A stretch of 64,000 nt of DNA from Chaetoceros tenuissimus. Taxonomy: Eukaryota; Bacillariophyta; Thalassiosirophyceae; Chaetocerotales; Chaetocerotaceae. A program made the translations under genes and the position numbers. The notes beneath the pieces are model-generated. The model made no database searches, was not told where the DNA came from, and saw only the letters and a program-made list of their open reading frames with translations. The stretch's first letter is position 1, and each line of letters starts with the position of its first letter. Location: the NCBI GenBank assembly GCA_021927905.1, contig BLLK01000069.1, positions 2,108,001 through 2,172,000 of the forward strand, given 5' to 3'. Shown here piece after piece: positions 29,362 through 38,991 of the stretch.

Positions 29362-31770
29362 ATGTATATTTCTAAGATTTGGAAAAGAAAAGGAAACAGA
29401 TTCAGTCTTTCAATCTTAACAAAAAAAGATGGTGATGAGGAACAAGCAAACAATACCTGCAACACTCTCCAAGTCAAGCCAACAGAGTCATTTATTCAAG
29501 GAGTGCATGTTGAAGAAGTATACAATCTTCCTGCTCTCACAAAATTTATGATTGGATCTATTGCATCATCGCTTCTCGTGCATAAATCTGCACATTTACT
29601 ATTTGGAAAATTGGAATCTCAGGAACGCAATGATATTTTGGGGATACTATTTCTCCCACAGATATTTCTTTGCGATATTGCATTCTTCGTCGCCATATTG
29701 TACATCATGAAGAAATGTCATGTATTGTATACCAAAGAGCAGGCTAAAGGAAACGAGTTAGTTTTGAACGGTCATAAATCAAAGGAAACAAATAGTAGAA
29801 TTGAAAAGGTGGCAAGAATATTCTTCTGTGTGATGACAGTTTTGCTATTTTTTATTGCAGCTGTGGAAACACAAACCTTGGTGACAGTAGGAGAGTATTT
29901 CCCTTGGGATATGACTCTCTATGTGCTCCAGCACTTTGAGAATTTCAAAGGTAAATGAAGAAGTGTTGTTCACATTTTTCTAGTATGCCATGTCTATTGT
30001 TTATAATTGATAATGCTTTTTTTAAATTACAATAGGGATGATGGGTTCTAAGACAGTTGGTTTAGAAGGAGTAATATGTGTTCAACTCTTTCTTACAGGT
30101 TCAATTGCAATGGCAGCAACACCAATTGCAAGAAAAACAACACAAAAATTCAAGCCATCATTGGCCAAAAATACTGCTTTCATGTGCATTGCGATGATGT
30201 ACATCATAGCAATGTTTGTTTTACGACCTACTGCAAACTTTTCGCATACCCCAATAATTTCAGTTCCATATGATATCTTCTTCAAAGGTGGTATACATGA
30301 TAATGATGAGACCCAGATAGGACAACCTGTTACTAGCCACGAGACAAAGGCACATATTAAAAACTTCGCTCAACACTCCTCGGCACCGAAAATTGGAAAT
30401 CCACTTAATGTGGTCTTGATAATGCTTGAAACCATGAGATATGATATGATGCCATTTGATGCAACAACAGAATGGGCCAAAAAGTTCATTCTAAATGAAA
30501 ATGCGCATACGCAAGATATCACTCCCTTCTATTCAACCTATGTGAAAAATCCCAATGTTTTTTATGTGCCAAAAATAAAGTCAGCTTCAGGTTTTACGCA
30601 CAAATCCATTACAAGTATATTCTGCTCTCTCTATCCCATTCCACAAAAGATGACAAGAGAGCACCGCGCAAAACTATACCATAAATGCGTGCCTCATCTA
30701 CTTTGTAGCTCTGGTGACATTTATCAAGCGCATAGACATTTCAAGCCACTGACATCATGGTTTGATTACCAGACTGAATTGATGGCGAATATAGGGTTCA
30801 CAATTGACAAGAAAAGCAAGAATGAATCAAAAATTGAGTTTTATGGCGAAAATGAATTCAATGATGCTCACAAGGACTGGGATAAAAGAAAGAGAGAGAA
30901 TCATCGTGCCAACTATTTTGGATATGAAGATATGGTTTTGCTAGATCCTATTAAAAAATGGGTCGGGGATAGAGTGAAAGAAAACCAAATGCCTTTTTTC
31001 ATGTCCTATTTGAGTGGTGTAACACACGACCCCTATGATTATCCTCCAAAAAACTATTGGAAACAGATATTATGACTTTTTTCAAGTCTAGTGGTCTTAT
31101 GAATTCTACGCTCTTTGTCATCATGGGCGACCATGGTGTCAATTTGAAAAATAGAGGTGATCAAGTTACTACATTTGAGCAAACTCATGAAGAAGCATTT
31201 GATGTTGGAGTGTCATTCTACACAGAACATGAGGAGACTGCAAAGCGTATGAAGATCATGGGTAGAAATGAAATAATGCAAAATGCCACTTGGAGTTCAA
31301 TTGATATTGTTCCATCCATTCTAGATTTGCTGGAATTCAGTGCTGATACTGTAGACTATTCTTTGGCAGTTAATGAGCTCTTTGATGGACGTTCTATGCT
31401 ACGACCTAAAATTGGTGGAAGATTGAGTTATAGCAACGCAAATCCTGGAGACAGAGTTGTTCTGCGGGATGGCTCATTCCTAATTATTGTGCCTAATAAA
31501 GAAGTTGAAGGGAAAGTTGAAGTGTATGATATGGTAAAGGATCCAATGCAATTATCACCGTTGTTTTTAGATAGCAGTAGTCCAACTACTCACCCTCAAA
31601 AGGAACTATTCCATTGGGGGAAGCAAGCATTGAAATTCGTTCACGAAGTCAATCGAGATTTGATAATTGCGCATAGATCAGGCAAACGTTGCGAAGATTG
31701 TGCATTATCCAAGTCACTATACTTAGAAACACTCTCACAATGGGAAGGATATGAAGCACTGCCAGAATAA
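29362..31770 (+). CDS. LtaS-like polytopic sulfatase-fold enzyme, two exons plus -1 frame change
   Basis: Exon 1 is 29362-29950 and exon 2 starts at 30036 (85-nt intron). Five or so N-terminal helices precede an extracytoplasmic alkaline-phosphatase/sulfatase-fold domain: VVLIMLETMRYDMM, then SGFTHKSITSIFCSLYPIP (likely nucleophile region), LSGVTHDPYDYPP and, in another frame, STLFVIMGDHGVNLKNRG. Helices followed by this domain are the layout of bacterial lipoteichoic acid synthase/phosphoglycerol transferases. The zero frame stops at TGA 31073-31075. The remaining 230 codons, ending at 31770, are in the -1 frame. The change can occur at AAAAAAC 31048-31054, which gives a family-like spacing between the HDPY and GDHG motifs. 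Either programmed frameshifting, a one-base error in the A6 run, or a broken allele explains it. The substrate is unknown. Confidence 0.7.
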
Positions 31771-32028
31771 AGTCATGTATTGACTGAACCGAGAAACTTC
31801 TTGAAGCCGGAAGTCTGGTACTACAATGCTAGGAAGTGCGCAAATACTTTCATATGCAGGTGAATAAATCTTTTCTGACTTGTTTCTGTGTGACATGCTT
31901 GTTTTTAGAATTTTTAATTACATTGAACATGTAAAATAAAATACTTAGTAGAATCTGAATAATAATCTACAAAGCTATAGTCATATTTTCTTGCGGATAA
32001 AGTAGTTATGAAACCAATAAGCCAGGTC

Positions 32029-33649
32029 CTAATCCTTCTTTCCAGGGGACATAGACACGAGAGCTTTCTTTTCTGGCTCTCCCTCCATTTCTTGGCTTTC
32101 GTTGTCGTTAATTTCTGCATTTTTTAGTAGAGGCTTGGAAGTATTATCACCCTTCTCCAAATCATCTTCTTCGTCACGTGTAGAGTAGTAGGTGCTTTGG
32201 TAATTGACAACTCTTGTTTGTAAAAATGTAGCAGTTGCAAGCATACCAGTACAAAGGAAAAATGATGTTCTTGGAGTGAGGTCTGTCAAGAGACTGAAGA
32301 GAACGATGAAATTCAAAGGAATACGGTAGAGATTGTAGATCGCAGCACGCTTACTTTCTGGTACAATGACACTTTTCATAGTACCCATCATAGGGAAGTA
32401 AAGACCAACAGTCATTTCAAAAAGCAAGAATGCAAACATGCACAAGGTATCACTTGGAGCGAGTGCCATCAGGAAGAATGTTCCAGTCGCGAATGCGAGT
32501 GCGTAAACTCCAATTTTCTCGTTCTTCATGCTTCCAATAGCAATAGAGAAGATGGAAGATCCAGCCATACAAGCAACCATGAATGTTGCAAAAACTAGAC
32601 CAAATGGAATGTCGCCCTTGATCTTTGCCTGCATCGCAGGTGTCCACATAAATACGAAGATGTACCTACAACAACCAAGATAAGAAAATGACCCACACTT
32701 GTGTTTCACAAATGAAATATGCATATCATGTTTCAACTTACATAGAACCCTCAAAAAGTGATGAAATAAGCCCAGTGAAGAGGATCTGTTTGGAATGTAT
32801 GGTGGTGAAGTATGCATTCACAAATCCATCATACCAATGCTTGCGTTTTTGTGTTTGTCCTTCTTCTTCAGATTTGTCCCCTCCGTGGTTCTCTCCCCAA
32901 AATAAGAAAGCAAAAATTCCAACAAATACAAGTGCTATGAGTGCGAGATCAAAAGGATACAAATATCCTCCTGCATACAAGATATCTCCTTCGTTTGAAA
33001 CTGGCTTAAGTTCAGTCAAAGAAGCAGCTCTATTTGCGATAAGTCCAGCAGAAATAGCCATGATACTATTCCCATATTGAGCAGTGGAAAATGATTTAGA
33101 AAGCATAGCCGAAATCCCCTCTTCTGCATGCGATTTAATGAGCCAAGAATCAAAGACACTGAATAAGAGACTAGTCGCTACACCTCCCAAAAGTCTTCCA
33201 AGCATCAAAATACCAAAGTCTTTGAAATGCTTGGTGATACAACTCAGTGCATAGACGATAGCGAAAAATATGGTGAATTTTTTTCTTCCACATGAATCAG
33301 CAAGACCTCCCATGAAAGTACCAAACACCATTGAACTTCCGAATCCAGCTACGAAAAGAACTGCAATGTCATGCTGAGTGAATCCATAGGCATCATATAG
33401 CGCATATACATATGGTCCTTGGAGCCAATCACTAAATACAGCCAAGAGATAAACTGCCAGATATTTTTTCATCAAGGCGCTGTGTTTTGCTCTCGACTCT
33501 GCTGAATTCTTGTCAGTCACAAGAGAATCAGCTGATGACCTAGAAAACCCGAAGAAATGCTTGTATTTGTTCCACAATACTGAGGAACGGAATGTAGCGA
33601 TGACATTGATGAACAATGCACCGAAGAAAATTGCTGTGAATGGAGCCAT
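32029..33649 (-). CDS. MFSD5/MOT2-type major facilitator (molybdate-anion transporter family), two exons
   Basis: Exons are 33649-32742 and 32665-32029; the 76-nt intron (GTAAGT...TTGTAG) splits an ATG codon. The product is 514 aa with 12 predicted helices. Diagnostic stretches are FSDWLQGPYVYALYDAYGF, GGLADSCGRKKFT (the MFS loop 2-3 motif), SVFDSWLIKSHAEEG and PMMGTMKSVIVPESKRAAIY followed by NLYRIPLNFIVL. These are the family features of MFSD5 and the algal MOT2 high-affinity molybdate transporter. An acidic cytoplasmic tail of about 60 residues follows. Start ATG 33649 was chosen because the upstream frame opens only at TTG. Substrate assignment rests on family membership. Confidence 0.88.
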
Positions 33650-33768
33650 CTTTCCAGGCTTATATAGTAGAAGTCTTGATGAGCAGATGTAATCTTCTAT
33701 CAAGGAACCTTCTATGTAGCCTAGTCTACTAGGTTTTAAATGATTAGAATGCCAATAGACATTTTAGG

Positions 33769-34601
33769 GGTGCACATTAAATCTAGGGTCGATCTACTCA
33801 CATAAATCTCTCCCCCCTCTACCCCCCTTTCCTGAAGAATCTTCCTCTCCACACTTCATTTTTTTCGCATTTTTTCTCTATCACTCTCTTCTAGTAGCTA
33901 GGTCAACCAACAGTATTGTGGCATACCTACTGTTGTTTCACCTATGGTGCATAAAAATAAAAAATGCCTTCTAATATATATTGAAATGGATATTGGAAAA
34001 ATCATTCTCCATCAATTGATTGGGGTGGTGAAGTGTAGTTTGTATGATGAATGTTTGCTATGTTTGTGTGTAACAATGATGTGCGACATATGACGTCGAA
34101 TTATTAATGCGTATGTACTTTATCTGTATTATTTTACAATGACGACCAATATATGACGTCAAATATTTTATAAGTATGTGATACATCAGTACAAGTTAAC
34201 AATGATGCGCGATATATGACGTCGCTTTTCTTATGCGTACGTACTGCAGCAGGTATTTTCTCTTTCCAAGTATTTTATTCCTTTTTGTGGCAGCATAAGA
34301 ATAATGAAAAAAATGATTGTTGCAGTAACATTTACGTTGGCACAATATTATTGTAATATGAGTAGATTTTCAGGTTAAGTTATGAGAAAATGTTTGGCTT
34401 TACTTTACCTACCGTACGGCTCCTAGTTACTGTATTGTAGTAGTTCCAATACTTCGTCTTGCTTTTGAGACTTAGAGAAAAATATTTGGAAGAAAAGAGA
34501 CAGCTTATGGGAATGAAGGTGTCATATTGTACGAATCAGAGTCTATTAGCTAATGACAGGTTTATGTGTAGAGATCGACCCTACAAGATTTAATGTGCAC
34601 C
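33769..34601. mobile_element. 833-bp non-coding element bounded by imperfect inverted repeats (MITE-like)
   Basis: The left end, GGTGCACATTAAATCT then AGGGTCGATCT and CACATAAA (33769-33806), reappears inverted at 34561-34601: TTTATGTG, AGATCGACCCT, then AGATTTAATGTGCACC. The two ends match over about 35 positions, with a 3-base gap and a few substitutions. No long frame lies between them. The inside is AT-rich and carries the 63-bp tandem repeat. Terminal inverted repeats around a short non-coding core are what a non-autonomous DNA transposon looks like. I found no clear target-site duplication, so old insertion or a different origin remains possible. Confidence 0.55.
34073..34261. repeat. 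Three tandem 63-bp units each with a TGACGTC core
   Basis: Units begin with ACAATGA at 34073, 34136 and 34199, exactly 63 bp apart. Each carries ATATGACGTC at the same offset (TGACGTC at 34091, 34154 and 34217; the middle one is the full palindrome TGACGTCA). Units 1 and 3 also share ATGCGTAYGTACT. TGACGTCA is the cAMP-response/bZIP consensus, and TGACGT-type elements act in CO2-responsive diatom promoters. The repeats lie between divergent genes, about 730 bp from the LSM1 start and 390 bp from the MFSD5-like start. Confidence 0.8.
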
Positions 34602-34992
34602 GACGATGCCGACGATTGCAAAATCTTCCAAAAACACTAACGGCCATCGGCCAGCTAAATTAGATGTACATAATTTTGGTTCTTCTTTTTCCTTCTTTTC
34701 TTCTCTTTCTCTTCTTTTGAAACCAACACACAAACGAAAACTGCAGCAGTAGTAAATGAAATTGATTATGATGATGAAATACGTATATAATGATGGTAAA
34801 AGAGTCTCTGTGTTCATTGAAATAAGACATACTGACCAAAGAAACACTGCACTTTGATCAATTCTCCAAAAACGCGAGCAGAAGTATTTTATTGAAACAT
34901 AAGAAAAGTCTACTGAATACAGCTCATCATCACCAATTTTAAAGGTCAAACTTTGCGACAAATTTATTTTCATATACAAATTATCATACATC

Positions 34993-35559
34993 ATGAGCAC
35001 TAGCGCAACTTCCAATGCAACACCACAAAAGAGACAAGAGCCGAAACTTCCTCCATCTGGAGTACCTTTCGGACATTTACCAGCTTTCCTTCCTGGATCA
35101 GCTAGTCTAGTAGAACAGTTGGATAGAAGAATAATGGTTGTACTAAGAGATGGAAGACATCTTGTAGGAGTTCTCCGAAGTTTTGACCAATTCAGTAATA
35201 TGGTTTTGGAAGAGACATCCGAACGCAGAGTTTTGCTTGTTAAAAAAGATAAGGAAACAATATGTTATTACACAGATATCCAGCTCGGTCTTTATCTTGT
35301 CAGAGGAGACTCCATGGTTTTGCTAGGTGAAGTTGAGACTGAAGATACTAATGCTGGAGAAGAAAAGGAAGAATCTATTGCAGAGGGAACAGAAGAAATG
35401 ACTGGATCTGGTTTATTGGGAGGATCTCAAATGGTTGAAAAGAAGAAGAAATTAATGAGAGAGGTTAGCTTAGAAGAATTGGAGAAGCTAGAGGAGGAGA
35501 ATAAGAAAGACGCAGTGGAAGAATTGACATGGGAGTTTGATTTGGATCTTGTTGTCTAA
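34993..35559 (+). CDS. LSM1: LSM1, Sm-like RNA decay protein
   Basis: A 188-aa single exon. The Sm fold covers residues 33-115: PGSASLVEQLDRRIMVVLRD, GRHLVGVLRSFDQFSNMVLE and IQLGLYLVRGDSMVLLGEVE. The Sm1 D-Q-F-x-N motif and Sm2 IxLGLYLVRGD are typical of LSM1 rather than LSM8. LSM1 defines the cytoplasmic LSM1-7 ring that binds the 3' ends of deadenylated mRNAs and promotes decapping. The C-terminal 70 residues are acidic then helical (KKKKLMREVSLEELEKLEE), matching the extended LSM1 tail that contacts RNA and Pat1. Start ATG 34993 follows a poly-A-rich leader. Confidence 0.95.
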   Translation: MSTSATSNATPQKRQEPKLPPSGVPFGHLPAFLPGSASLVEQLDRRIMVVLRDGRHLVGVLRSFDQFSNMVLEETSERRVLLVKKDKETICYYTDIQLGLYLVRGDSMVLLGEVETEDTNAGEEKEESIAEGTEEMTGSGLLGGSQMVEKKKKLMREVSLEELEKLEEENKKDAVEELTWEFDLDLVV

Positions 35560-35666
35560 GCTATCTATTATTTTTAATGATGAACTAATAGTGCTCTATT
35601 ATTATTAAGACCTATCTAATGCTGCACAAAGCTGCATATTGTTGTCAATATTCATTGTAATCTTGC

Positions 35667-36557
35667 CTAGAAGATTACTCCTTTCTTCCTCAATTGACTT
35701 TGCATTATTTTTGCATTGATGATAGCTGCAATTCCAAGAATTATGAGTTGCAGAATAGACCACCATTTCAAACTAGAAGCCAGTCTTTCGCTGACTTGGA
35801 AAAAATCTGCATGCGCGGGCTTGGATGTTTGATGATAGACTCGTTCAATTGCGTTTGCTCTACTTATCAATTTGTGTAATTCTTTCTCCATCCATCGCAA
35901 ATGCTCTCGTCCATTATCTATTTCGCGCTGTTCGATGGCTGCCTTCTCGGCATCTTTCTTTTCATTATAATGGAAATCATCGAGTTCATTTGCCTCCTTC
36001 ACCAAAATCCCAATCAAGGAAGGCTTGACTTCCGATGCATCTTGAATAGTCACACAAATTTTCGCATTATCGTGATACTTCAGCTGAAACTTGAATCTAC
36101 CATGTGGCTCTATTATTTGATAGTTCTCTTTGTAATGCTCGGTATGTAAATCCTCTTGTGCTAAAGAAGACACTTTCACATTTGTTACTGTCATGAGAAT
36201 TTTCGATAATGTAGATGACGGACCGTCTCTTGATCTTCCCATGTTCATTTGTTGCATCTCTCTTCTTTTTCGTTGATAGTATTCCATTCTATTTTTGATT
36301 TCTTGTTCTTGATCCATCATTGTGTTTGTATAACTCGCATTTGGATCGTTTTGTTTCAAAGGGTTCATTTTCACATCTTGAGCTTTATATGATATCGATA
36401 TAGATGTTCCCTTGGAAGAGTTCACAATTATACATTTTGGATCTTCCGAGGTGATTGCAAGGTATGTATTTGGAATTTTATACGCATGGCCTTGGTTTAT
36501 AAGCACCAGTAGATTTGCTATGAAGAATAAACCTAGGTAACTAGCGAAGACGTTCAT
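35667..36557 (-). CDS. p24/TMED (emp24/gp25L) cargo receptor with lengthened GOLD domain
   Basis: 296 aa from ATG 36557, which starts a good signal peptide (MNVFASYLGLFFIANLLVLI). A GOLD-type luminal domain follows (CIIVNSSKGTSISISYKAQD ... FKFQLKYHDNAKICVTIQDA), then a membrane-proximal coiled coil (LRWMEKELHKLISRANAIER) and one transmembrane helix (WWSILQLIILGIAAIINAKI) with the short cytosolic tail MQSQLRKKGVIF. This is the p24 arrangement; these proteins cycle between ER and Golgi in COPII/COPI vesicles. Usual length is about 210. The excess is an insert of roughly 55 charged residues in the GOLD domain (QEQEIKNRMEYYQRKRREMQ). The tail keeps basic residues, but I see no clear FF motif. 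Confidence 0.83.
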   Translation of the reverse strand: MNVFASYLGLFFIANLLVLINQGHAYKIPNTYLAITSEDPKCIIVNSSKGTSISISYKAQDVKMNPLKQNDPNASYTNTMMDQEQEIKNRMEYYQRKRREMQQMNMGRSRDGPSSTLSKILMTVTNVKVSSLAQEDLHTEHYKENYQIIEPHGRFKFQLKYHDNAKICVTIQDASEVKPSLIGILVKEANELDDFHYNEKKDAEKAAIEQREIDNGREHLRWMEKELHKLISRANAIERVYHQTSKPAHADFFQVSERLASSLKWWSILQLIILGIAAIINAKIMQSQLRKKGVIF

Positions 36558-37042
36558 GTGTAGTAAAAAAGAAAAGAAGCAAAAAGCACAGGCAGATATT
36601 TGAAAATTGTTTGTGGACAACTGCTCGTGATGCTTATGAAACGATGGTGGCAAAATTAAAAGATTATAGAAGGGATAGAATTATTGGTAGTCATTCATAT
36701 ATGTATGAAAACACCTCCTCCTATCTAATTATTTAATGAAAGGTGTAAGTGTGGAGAATTGAATGTGTGGAGAAAAAGGAGAAATATTTTATTTCTTTGC
36801 AAACAAAATTACTTCGTCATTGTTTTTTGACACTGCATCAATAGCTCATTTGACTGTCGTTGCAAAAGTGACCGTTCATCAAATTTGAACACGATTTCAC
36901 GTGAACAACAAAACAACCTTATTCATCATTCCATTGATTGCAATACTGTTCAAAAAGGAACCGTCAAAAGTTCACAGAGTTGAGTTTCATATGAAAGTAC
37001 TGGAGTAGATAATAGAACTAACTGTGTGGAAAAAGAAGTGAT
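36558..37042. other. Intergenic region between divergent p24 and MFS genes
   Basis: 485 bp between start codons of divergent genes, so it holds both promoters. AT-rich, with no repeat or RNA gene seen. Confidence 0.4.
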
Positions 37043-38784
37043 ATGGCTCCTTATAGATTCAAATTAGACTCGCCAGAGCTGAGACATTTGTATGTGTTGC
37101 CAGTACTACTACTAGAATTTTTAGCTCTTTCCCTTACTCGAGCGATTATCCCTACACTGCTGTTACAAAGCTTCGAAGAAAATGTTTATTTCGTTATGGG
37201 TTGTGCGGAATGTATACGAGGTATATTAGCTTTCGTTTCGTGTCCCGCCTTTGGAAAAATAAGTGATGTGTTGGGAAGAAAGTCATGTCTCTTCGTGACT
37301 GTGCTTGGAACATGTTCTCCAGTTTGTAGCTTGGCAGTTATGAGTTTACAGAGTCAAAAGTTGGATAGTGATCAACAACGGCATAGGATATGGATATTTG
37401 TAGTTCTATTGGCTTTGAGTGGTATCTTTTCATCGACATTTACGTTGACATTTGCATACATTGCCGACACAGTGAAGCGAAAGAATGATAGAGTAACTGC
37501 TTATGGACTTGCTCTGGCCACATTTGGGCTAAGTTTCACAATTGGACCCATGGCTGGTGGATACTTGGCTCATGTTATTGATTATGATGACCAAAATGCT
37601 GCTTCGTCAATCGGGCAAGATGAGGGTAATGGAATGGAAGATGTCATGTCTCCTTCTTCTGAATATTATATTCATCCAATAGGACAGCAACGAGTATTTT
37701 GTTCCGCATTAGTTTTGACAATACTTGATCTTCTATATATATACTTTATACTGCCAGAATCCGTGCCTAATCTTGCCATTGGATCTAGGCGGAGTCAGTT
37801 GGAGGAAGAAATGCCGCATAATGATCACGATGATTCGTTCAGTGTCTATACAACTGATACAAGAACAAGTGTTGCAGATCATTGGAATAATTTACGCACA
37901 GTTATTCCAAATGTATGGTCCCCATTTGATACCTTGCGAATTTTTTCTGGGGATCCTTTCATGTATGAAGTAGGTTGTATAGCAATGCTCTACTATACAT
38001 CTTTATGGGCAGTAGTGAGTACACTAACATTATATGCTGCAAAACGATTCAAAATGGGACCTGAACGGCTTGGTGAACTCATGTCTGCTCTTGGTCTCAG
38101 CACAATGCTCTCAGAAGCTGTATTGGTGAGATTTGTAGTACCCCTAATTGGTGAAAAACGAAGTATGAGACTCGGATTACTTGCATTCGCGCTCCAATGT
38201 GTGGTTCTAGGCATCGCTTATGAAGGGTGGCAATTGTTTGTTTGTGTACTATTGAGTATGATAGCAAATTTGGTGTATCCTAGTCTAACTTCTCTTGTGA
38301 GCAGTGCTGTTGCTCCTGATATGGTGGGAGAAGGTAAGAATTGCATAAAGTGCAGTATTCAAGGATTTTTTTTATAAAAGGAAAGATTAACTTACCTTGT
38401 ATTCAAGCACTTGGTGCCATAAATGGGATAAAGGCACTTACAGAAGGTGTAGGGCCCCTCATATTTGGAACGCTAATGACTTTCAGTGAGAAATCAATGC
38501 TTCCTGGATGGCCATATCTCATCGCATCGTCATTTGCTGTTGCAGCATACAAACGAGGAGCAAGTTTACCAGATGAGAATGACGAGGAATATCTGAGTGA
38601 ACGATATATGAAAAAACCGAAAGAAAAGAAATCAATCTCAGCATTAAGCGAAATTGAATTAGAGCGATCGATGCAAGAGAATGAATATATTGGATTATTA
38701 TCTGAAATTGACGAGGTTGATGAGAATGAGTTTGTTAAAGCAAACGAACAAATGATTTCTGATCTTGATAATGATAGTGATTAA
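37043..38784 (+). CDS. MFSD14/HIAT1-like major facilitator, two exons
   Basis: Exons are 37043-38333 and 38408-38784 with a 74-nt intron (GTAAGA...TTCAAG), giving 555 aa. Helix 1 (LYVLPVLLLEFLALSLTRAI) and the loop 2-3 motif GKISDVLGRKSCLF mark an MFS carrier. FTLTFAYIADTVKRKNDRVT and YGLALATFGLSFTIGPMAGG are typical of the tetracycline-carrier-like MFSD14 group. The splice restores EALGAINGIKALTEGVGPLI in the helix-11 region. An acidic cytoplasmic tail of about 100 residues ends the protein. The family is found in endomembranes; its substrates are not established. A Ser/Asp-rich loop separates the two six-helix halves. Confidence 0.85.
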
Positions 38785-38991
38785 GAATATCGTTATTTGG
38801 CTATCTTTTTCTTTATTTTTGTATGTCAAGTTTCATCGTAAAATGTTTATTTTAATAAAGGGATGTATAGTAAATCATGAATAATAAAAAATGCACATAG
38901 AAGTCTTTTCTTAAAACACCTTTATTAAATAAAAGTTACTTTCCAAACACATTGCGAGTTATCGTATGTAAAGTTGCATACTTTTCTGCTT

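Noticed and set aside
31015-31066. A 50-nt intron (GTGTAAC...AAACAG) as the explanation for the frame change in the LtaS-like gene
   Set aside because: It would be shorter than every other intron here and would delete the conserved THDPYDYPP segment.
34590-35015. 141-codon minus-strand frame overlapping the LSM1 start and the right end of the inverted-repeat element
   Set aside because: No recognisable protein features, and it overlaps a secure gene on the other strand.
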